Assembly: GCA_963931055.1 (NCBI GenBank)
Contig: OZ006987.1
Location: forward strand, 1,612,001-1,676,000
DNA: 64,000 nt
Reading direction: 5' to 3'
DNA from: Coprenecus sp949297365
GTDB taxonomy: Bacteria > Bacteroidota > Bacteroidia > Bacteroidales > UBA932
The notes under the pieces were generated by a model. The model ran no database searches, had not been told where the DNA came from, and saw only the letters and a list, made by a program, of their open reading frames with translations. Positions 58,990 through 64,000 of this stretch are shown here, in pieces. The translations under genes were made by a program, and so were the position numbers. Position 1 is the stretch's first letter; each line of letters starts with the position of its first letter.

Positions 58990-60039
58990 ATGAAAAAAGT
59001 TGTTTTGACATTGGCTGCGCTGTCTGCGCTGGCGGTAACGGCGGTGGCTCAGGATGTGGATGGTTTCGATCAGTTCAAGGCTGCCCGTGAACGCGAGATG
59101 TCCGATTATCAGTCCAGACGGGCCGAGGAATACGCTCATTTCAAGGCTGCGTACTATGGGGCCTTCGAACAGTTCCTGAAACTGTATCAGCAGTATCTTG
59201 AAGATGATGAGGCTGTGATAGACCTGATGGCCTCCGATGACGGTATCAAGGTGGAGCCGGCAATGCTGGCCGTGCAGCCGAAGGCAGTGACTACAGCGGC
59301 CGATCAGAAGCAGATACTGGCAGAGAGTATGAAGAATATCCGGCATCTCAAGCCGGAGGACCTGATACCGGTGCTGTCGGACAAGCAGGACACTGTGGAG
59401 CGGATGCAGGAGGCCGCAGAGACTCTGGAGGAGATAGTCAAGGATATGGCGACCGTGGCTGTAGAGGAGAATGATGAGCCGGTGAATGTTACGACTAAGG
59501 TTGTGCTGGAGCCGTATGACCCTGAGTATTTCTCAAATTTGCCTTCGCTGGAGGAGATTTCCGGCAACGATGCTTCCGGCTCCTCTGAAGCCGGGACTCC
59601 CGTCGGGACATCTTCTGCGACTGCCTCCGAAAGTTCAGCCGGACTGAGTTCCTCTGTCCCCAGCGGAAAGCCTACGGAGTATGTGCGCATATCCTCTCCT
59701 TTCGGTACCCGTGTTCATCCCATTACACGTAAGAAGCATACCCACAAGGGTATAGACCTGGCCGCGCCTAAGATGACCCCGATATACGCCACGGCTGACG
59801 GTGAGGTGACTTTCTCCGGACGCAACGGCGGATACGGCAACTTCGTCAAGATCAATCACCGCAACGGCTACAAGACCGCTTATGCCCACATGCACAAGAT
59901 AGCGGTCAAGAAAGGTACGGATGTCCATAAGGGCGACCTTATCGGCTACGTCGGGACCACCGGCTCCAGCACCGGCAACCACCTCCACTACGAGGTCTAT
60001 TATCAGGACAAGCTGGTTGATCCCGCTACGACACTATAG
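58990..60039 (+). CDS. M23 (LytM-type) peptidoglycan endopeptidase
   Basis: 349 residues with a signal peptide (ending AVAQ). A charged, helical middle section (res ~25-190) with coiled-coil character is followed by a Ser/Ala linker and a C-terminal M23 domain. Zinc ligands are His252 and Asp256 in HKGIDLAAP and His331/His333 in GNHLHYEV. Such enzymes cut peptide cross-links in peptidoglycan. The coiled part may form a filament or regulatory arm as in EnvC-type proteins. The ATG at 58990 follows a non-coding stretch of 82 bases with no clear promoter. Confidence 0.9.
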   Translation: MKKVVLTLAALSALAVTAVAQDVDGFDQFKAAREREMSDYQSRRAEEYAHFKAAYYGAFEQFLKLYQQYLEDDEAVIDLMASDDGIKVEPAMLAVQPKAVTTAADQKQILAESMKNIRHLKPEDLIPVLSDKQDTVERMQEAAETLEEIVKDMATVAVEENDEPVNVTTKVVLEPYDPEYFSNLPSLEEISGNDASGSSEAGTPVGTSSATASESSAGLSSSVPSGKPTEYVRISSPFGTRVHPITRKKHTHKGIDLAAPKMTPIYATADGEVTFSGRNGGYGNFVKINHRNGYKTAYAHMHKIAVKKGTDVHKGDLIGYVGTTGSSTGNHLHYEVYYQDKLVDPATTL

Positions 60040-60049
60040 CCGGTCCGCT

Positions 60050-60130
60050 ATCGCGTTGTGTGTCCTCCTGGCTGTTTCATCGGGCCCTTCTCTCCATCGC
60101 GTTGTGGTTGCCTGCTGTCTCGCCGGGCCC
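60050..60130 (+). repeat. Degenerate 46-48 bp repeat pair
   Basis: Both copies begin ATCGCGTTGTG (60050 and 60096) and end with CGGGCCC (ending about 60087 and 60130), the sequence between differing in a few positions. Unknown origin. Confidence 0.55.
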
Positions 60131-60262
60131 TGCCCGCTATCCATTGTAACCTGATTGTCACTAAGATAAAACCGTTCCGTAACTTCATCCCGGATTTGTG
60201 GCACGCAGTTTGCAAGTTCTCATTACGGATAGTTTTTTCATAGGTTAAGTATTAGGTTAAGT

Positions 60263-60297
60263 AATAAAGGCTGACGGGTTCTCCGCCGGCCTTTATT
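60263..60297 (+). terminator. Hairpin terminator after the M23 gene
   Basis: AATAAAGGC...GCCTTTATT with an inner TGACGG/CCGCCG stem and a following ATTTCC tail. It is 224 bases past the M23 stop, so either the transcript has a long tail or it serves a different RNA. Confidence 0.6.
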
Positions 60298-60390
60298 ATT
60301 TCCATTCTCTCTATTTCCACGTTTGACTTTTGTGTCCTCGGCACCCGTCTCTCCAGCGTGTCCTTCCCCTATGGGGCAGCATCGGATCCC

Positions 60391-60434
60391 CGGGAAAGTG
60401 AACCAGTCTGCCTCATTTTAGGTACACTTTCCCC
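60391..60434 (-). repeat. REP-like palindrome, copy 5, reversed
   Basis: Arms GGGAAAGTGAACC (60392-60404) and GGTACACTTTCCC (60421-60433). The inner bases are exchanged relative to copies 1-4, so it lies in the opposite direction. It shows one substitution in the second arm. Confidence 0.8.
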
Positions 60435-60507
60435 TTCGGTCTTCCATGCTGCAGCCTCTACAAACCCCTCTCGCAGCACCAGTCTTTATCCCACACCGGG
60501 ACAATTT

Positions 60508-60688
60508 GCCACTATGCATTTTCGTTATATTGCATTTTGCTGATTAACAAGATGTTCTGCTTTTGCAAGAATGTTAGAAGCTCCGATTTTCCTCAAAATA
60601 CGGCATTGTGGGGTGCTCCTTACATTTTGTGATTTTGCCAACATCGGGATTTACAGGCATTTCTGACTTAACGAAAATGTATAGTGGC
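60508..60688. mobile_element. MITE-like element, 181 bp
   Basis: 20-bp terminal inverted repeats, GCCACTATGCATTTTCGTTA (60508-60527) and its complement with one mismatch (60669-60688). Both outer sides are flanked by the direct four-base sequence ATTT (60504-60507 and 60689-60692), the expected target duplication. The internal 141 bp has no reading frame, so it needs a transposase in trans. Confidence 0.65.
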
Positions 60689-60695
60689 ATTTGGC

Positions 60696-60733
60696 ACTGT
60701 GTCGTGATACGTCAACTGTGTCGTGATACGTCG
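60696..60733 (+). repeat. 19-bp tandem repeat
   Basis: ACTGTGTCGTGATACGTC(A/G) occurs twice head-to-tail at 60696-60714 and 60715-60733, immediately after the MITE-like element. Confidence 0.8.
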
Positions 60734-61022
60734 CGGGACTTTTACTCCGCACCGTGAGTGCCCGGCTTTGAGGATTGTGTCTGGCAGGCAGGTGCAGTTA
60801 TTACCGGACAGACCGCAGAGAAGGTTATGCTGCCGTCTCCGATTTCAGAGGATGACCCTCCTCTGCCAGGCCCCAGGCTCAAGGCTGGGGAAGAGCCGCC
60901 GGGTAGGGACTCCCGGCCTTTCACAGCGGCTTTCCTCCAAGTCCATGGCCATATCCGAGACACCTATCCTGCACAGGGTGGTGACAAATCGCTAGTGCTC
61001 AGGTATATATGCGAACAGGTCC

Positions 61023-61080
61023 GAGGATAGGGGGTGGGTAAAATAGGCCAAAACAGCCGAAAACCGCTATCCCTATCCTC
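61023..61080. repeat. 10-bp perfect inverted repeat
   Basis: GAGGATAGGG (61023-61032) and CCCTATCCTC (61071-61080) with a 38-base spacer; no coding content. Confidence 0.6.
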
Positions 61081-61180
61081 TCGCTGTTTTGGTTTGTGTG
61101 CTGAGTTCCAGGATGTTGACTGATTTGTGCCGAGGGCGGCAAGCCTTTTCAGGAGCATTACTTTTACGATGCCTCTGAAC

Positions 61181-61192
61181 GGGAAAGTGAGG
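61181..61192. repeat. Lone REP arm
   Basis: GGGAAAGTGAGG matches the outer REP arm, but no second arm is found within 80 bases; probably a decayed copy. Confidence 0.45.
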
Positions 61193-61276
61193 CGATTTCA
61201 AGGAAAGCCGGCGGAATAGCGGTATCTTTACGGCCAATACTCCGAAGAGTGTTGCCCGTTTGCGGAAAATTATTTC

Positions 61277-61284
61277 TATATTTG
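61277..61284 (+). promoter_or_regulatory. Bacteroidales -7 box with a ~300-base leader
   Basis: TATATTTG followed by an inverted pair CGTTGA/TCAACG at 61288-61303 and several further stems (AGTG/CACT, GTCCTT/AAGGAC, CCGTT/AACGG) before the ATG at 61590. The leader may be structured or contain a separate small RNA; no known class recognised. Confidence 0.45.
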
Positions 61285-61589
61285 CATCGTTGAGCGATCA
61301 ACGTACATATTGAAAGTGTTTTCGCACTGTCCTTAACAGAAAATGTGGAAGTTTTCAAAGAAGAAAGGACAAGACGGACAACACTCATTCTTGTTTAGAT
61401 AATGTGTGACAGGCGTAGGCCGTTGAACGGTCCTGCCCGTGCCTCATATCTATTCGAGTGTGGGGTATTGGGTAACGTCTGTTTTCTTCAAGGTCTTTCC
61501 ACAACCTTCTGTTAGACAGCCGAAATCAGCTCCACACTTTCTTGTATATGACGGCCGTGGAGGAGCGTGCGGCACATTTAATCTAAACA

Positions 61590-62297
61590 ATGAAAAAATT
61601 GATTTTTACTTTGTGCGCGGTGTTCTGCGCAGTGATGTTCTCCTTTGAGGCCAGTGCTCAGGAGCAGGAGATTCTGCGGCTTAAGGACGGGACGGAGATT
61701 GTCGGTGTCATCGAGCGGCTGCCCAACGGCGGGGCCCGCGTGACCGACATCAACGGTGATATTTTCGTCTTTGCTGCCGATGAGATAACTCTTATTACAA
61801 ATGCGGAGCAAAAAGCGAAACATGAGAAAATTGAAAAAAGAAAATTGAATTCTGGATATGCCGGTATTGTGCAGGCCGGAATTGGATTTTCTGTGCTCGG
61901 AGGTGTACATTTTACGGCAGGAATGATAAATGCATGGAAGATTAATCCGTGGTTCTATTTGGGATTAGGCTTAGATATAGGTACTACTTTATGTGAGTAT
62001 TATGATAATCATGACTATTATGCCAATAATACTTTTATTATGCCTATATACTTGCATCTCCGCTATTCCATTCTAGGCGGCAGACCCAATAATAAGGTGT
62101 CTCCATATATTGCCTTTAATTTGGGAGCTGAGACTATGCAAGGTGGGGGTTTTTTCTTCGGTCCGTCTGTAGGTATTCAGATAAAAGGGTTGAATATAGG
62201 GGATATGTGGATAGCTTTTGATCTCCCTTGTCATCTTCTTGGAGATTCAGATGTGTCGTACATTGATTTTTGTCTTAAGGTCGGCTGGACGTTTTAA
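61590..62297 (+). CDS. Predicted small outer-membrane beta-barrel protein
   Basis: 235 residues with a signal peptide (ending ASAQ). A short N-terminal SH3-like stretch (LRLKDGTEIVGVIERLPNGG) is followed by about eight amphipathic strands (for example FYLGLGLDIGTTLCEYY and YIAFNLGAETMQGGGFFF), ending in a C-terminal VGWTF of barrel type. The second half of the gene is noticeably more AT-rich than its neighbours. It lies 14 bases upstream of the caspase-like gene on the same strand, so the two may be expressed together. Function unknown. Confidence 0.7.
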   Translation: MKKLIFTLCAVFCAVMFSFEASAQEQEILRLKDGTEIVGVIERLPNGGARVTDINGDIFVFAADEITLITNAEQKAKHEKIEKRKLNSGYAGIVQAGIGFSVLGGVHFTAGMINAWKINPWFYLGLGLDIGTTLCEYYDNHDYYANNTFIMPIYLHLRYSILGGRPNNKVSPYIAFNLGAETMQGGGFFFGPSVGIQIKGLNIGDMWIAFDLPCHLLGDSDVSYIDFCLKVGWTF

Positions 62298-62311
62298 TAG
62301 AGGTGTTTGTT

Positions 62312-64000
62312 ATGAGAAAAATATGTATAGAAGTGTTGATTGTGCTGGGGATATCTATGTTGTGGACAGCACGGGTGTGTGCGCAGGGATTTACGGTGGC
62401 CAGGGACGAGGCAAGCGGGAAGTACGGATATAAGGCCAACGGAATCTGGATCATCGATCCGGAGTACGACCGTGCCGAGGCGTTCTCGGAAAGTATGGCC
62501 GTGGTACGCAAGGACGGAAAGTACGGCTACATAGACGTGAGCGGCCGGCTGGTGATTCCGGTAAAGTATCAGGACGCGGGGTCGTTCTCGGCCGGACTGG
62601 CCCCGGTATGTCTCTACGGCAAGTACGGTTATGTTGACAAGTCGGGGGAGATGGTCGTGCCGTTCAAGTACAGCTATGCCTTTCCGTTCAGCGAGGGTCT
62701 GGCGGCAGTGGAACTCAACGGTAAGGTGGCTTACATCGGCCCGGACGGCAAGACGGTTATCCCTTATATGCTGGACTCCGGAAAGCCGTTCAAGGACGGT
62801 ATAGCCGAGGTGACAGTGGACGGTCAGACCAAGTATATGGACAAGGTGGGCAATATCTTTGACGAGGTGTCGGAGGCGTTCAGCAGTTTCTCCGGATTTG
62901 CCCGGCACATGATAGAGGAGAAGGTCAATGCCTGGCAGAAGAAGGGTCGCTACGAGAAGACGGCTGACTGGATGGCCAGGGTCAATGAGTCCACCAGGCA
63001 GCACATGGTGGATTCGCTGCTCGGGATAGCCCAGAGCGAGTATATCGCCTTCATGTCCAAGAATGTGGGCGGCCAGCAGACGATAGTGGACTACGATGCG
63101 GACGGGGAGATATTCCTGATACAGGACTCGTATTTCGGCTCGCTGCTCGTGCCGGTGCCGATAGCGGAGGCCGAGAATTTCGAGACCAGCTTCTCTTCGG
63201 TCAGCCGCACGCCCTATTATGCGATACAGAATGACGGTCTGGGGCTCAGGGAGATGACCTATACTCTTCCGGACGGCAGACAGTACCGGTACGACAACAG
63301 TTCCGACCTGACTTTTGCGATGGCCGACATCGAGTACGAGTTCGATGCCATCGACATCAATGCCGTGCCGGACAATGCGATGGCTGACAAGGGCAGCCAG
63401 CAGATAACCACCAGGCAGATATCGGTCGGAACATCCGATGTGGATAAAGGCATACCGGAGGCTTCCGAGGTCAACGACAGACTGTTCGCGGTGATTATCG
63501 CCAACGAGGACTATCAGAGGGAGGTGGATGTCAACTTTGCTGTCAATGACGGCAATACATTCGGAGAGTACTGCCGTAAGACCCTGGGAATCCCCGAGCA
63601 GAACATCCATATCGTGGAGAATGCTACCCTGAACAATATCCTGGCCGAGGTGGACTGGATAACCAAGGTGGCTGAGGCCTATCAGGGCGAGGCCGGGCTG
63701 ATATTCTACTATGCCGGTCACGGAATCCCGGACGAGAGTACGGGTGACGCATATCTGCTCCCCGTAGACGGCTACGGTTCGAACATCAACACAGGCTACA
63801 AACTGGACAATCTCTATGCGTCCCTGTCCTCGGCTCCGTCCCGGTATGCGTATGTGTTCCTGGATGCCTGCTTCTCGGGGGCTGAGCGCGGCGGCTCGAT
63901 GATTGCCTCAGCCAGAGGTATAGCCATCAGGGCCAAGGCTTCCGCCCCTAAGGGCAATATGGTGGTCTTCTCCGCCGCACAGGGAGACGAGACCGCATAC
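62312..64000 (+). CDS. Exported WG-repeat protein with caspase-like (C14) domain, 3' end outside window
   Basis: 563 residues are visible and no stop is reached. A signal peptide (ending VCAQ) is followed by WG-type repeats (about 30-180; SGKYGYKANGIWIIDPEYDRAE, KYGYIDVSGRLVIPVKYQ). A middle region (180-385) has no recognised family. A C14 caspase-like domain starts near residue 388 (DRLFAVIIANEDYQ), with the catalytic His470 in YYAGHGIPD and Cys520 in LDACFSGAE. Both dyad residues are intact. Bacterial caspase-like proteases cut after specific residues in stress or defence settings; here the signal peptide implies action outside the cytosol. Substrate and trigger unknown. A long antisense frame exists but has no family features. 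Confidence 0.85.
   Translation, partial: MRKICIEVLIVLGISMLWTARVCAQGFTVARDEASGKYGYKANGIWIIDPEYDRAEAFSESMAVVRKDGKYGYIDVSGRLVIPVKYQDAGSFSAGLAPVCLYGKYGYVDKSGEMVVPFKYSYAFPFSEGLAAVELNGKVAYIGPDGKTVIPYMLDSGKPFKDGIAEVTVDGQTKYMDKVGNIFDEVSEAFSSFSGFARHMIEEKVNAWQKKGRYEKTADWMARVNESTRQHMVDSLLGIAQSEYIAFMSKNVGGQQTIVDYDADGEIFLIQDSYFGSLLVPVPIAEAENFETSFSSVSRTPYYAIQNDGLGLREMTYTLPDGRQYRYDNSSDLTFAMADIEYEFDAIDINAVPDNAMADKGSQQITTRQISVGTSDVDKGIPEASEVNDRLFAVIIANEDYQREVDVNFAVNDGNTFGEYCRKTLGIPEQNIHIVENATLNNILAEVDWITKVAEAYQGEAGLIFYYAGHGIPDESTGDAYLLPVDGYGSNINTGYKLDNLYASLSSAPSRYAYVFLDACFSGAERGGSMIASARGIAIRAKASAPKGNMVVFSAAQGDETAY

Larger units (their letters stand above)
60040..61589. other. 1.55-kb gene-free region rich in repeats
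   Basis: No gene is supported. In order I see degenerate repeat pairs just after the M23 gene (60050-60130), a terminator hairpin (60263-60297), a reversed REP copy (60391-60433) and a 181-bp MITE-like element (60508-60688). Next come a 19-bp tandem repeat (60696-60733), GC-rich hairpins (60898-60918), a 10-bp perfect inverted pair (61023-61032/61071-61080), a lone REP arm (61181-61192) and a promoter box with a ~300-base leader. Confidence 0.7.

Noticed and set aside
60723..61030. Short overlapping open frames in the gene-free region
   Set aside because: They are under 100 codons, overlap each other on both strands and inverted repeats, and show no family signal.
62294..63721. A long minus-strand open frame opposite the caspase-like gene
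   Set aside because: No family features; the plus strand encodes signal peptide, WG repeats and an intact caspase dyad in one continuous frame.

Overview
The window reads as chromosomal DNA of a Bacteroidota member, most likely order Bacteroidales. The evidence is the repeated -7 promoter box TAnnTTTG, BACON-domain and Omp28-type lipoproteins, a DUF4105/Lnb-like protein, an OstA-like protein beside SurA-like chaperones, a fused formiminotransferase-cyclodeaminase, WG-repeat proteins and LicD/Stealth surface-glycan enzymes. I cannot fix genus or species from sequence alone. Gene density is high. Only three stretches over 300 bases lack genes (693-1111, 10737-11448, 60040-61589), and all three are full of inverted repeats.

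Layout. 1-1123: 3' end of a REP-associated (Y1/HUH-type) transposase followed by two copies of a GGGAAAGTGCC...GGTTCACTTTCCC palindrome. 1112-3664 (-): TIGR01212 radical SAM protein, YhcH-family protein and Lnb-like membrane protein. 3711-10736 (+): NlpC/P60 peptidase, small conserved protein, guaB, two SurA-type chaperones and an OstA-like envelope protein, apparently one operon. 10737-11448: REP/hairpin/REP composite. 11449-19367: hutH-hutI-ftcD followed one base later by fabH-fabF-fabZ-fabG. 19436-24100: three paralogous BACON lipoproteins, closed by a strong terminator. 24327-29909: dsbD, Omp28-like lipoprotein, TlpA-like thioredoxin and DUF6029 outer-membrane protein, a periplasmic thiol-redox module. 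29983-34803: an internally deleted gene remnant, two more BACON paralogues (-) and the intact parent of the remnant (+). A 28-bp perfect palindromic terminator separates this from nifJ and fabD (-). tRNA-Arg(CCG) and an HdeD-like membrane protein follow. 40120-43820 (+): lipoprotein, WG-repeat protein, unknown exported protein and patatin-like phospholipase. 43902-45683 (-): an OadA/PycB-type carboxyltransferase whose C-terminal biotinyl-like domain lacks the biotin lysine. tRNA-His(GTG) is next.

45928-52315 (+): a copper-flavoured block with an HMA-AraC fusion regulator, LytS-type kinase, LytTR regulator, Big_2 lipoprotein and CopA ATPase with a palindrome next to its promoter. 52356-57879: a surface-decoration cassette of two Stealth-type phosphotransferases, a LicD phosphotransferase, a cytidylyltransferase fused to a CobD/HisC-like PLP enzyme, and an ornithine-cyclodeaminase-like protein. 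Then come an LpxL-type acyltransferase and an M23 peptidase. 60040-61589: gene-free, with a reversed REP copy, a 181-bp MITE-like element and tandem repeats. 61590-64000: a small predicted outer-membrane protein and a WG-repeat/caspase-like protein that runs off the window.

Strongest leads: (i) the transposase tail with five REP copies, one of which supplies the stop codon of the neighbouring gene; (ii) the phospho-amine surface cassette with its fused cytidylyltransferase-PLP enzyme; (iii) a five-member BACON lipoprotein family with a shared uncharacterised C-terminal module; (iv) the exported WG-caspase protein; (v) the HMA-AraC/LytS/LytTR/CopA block.
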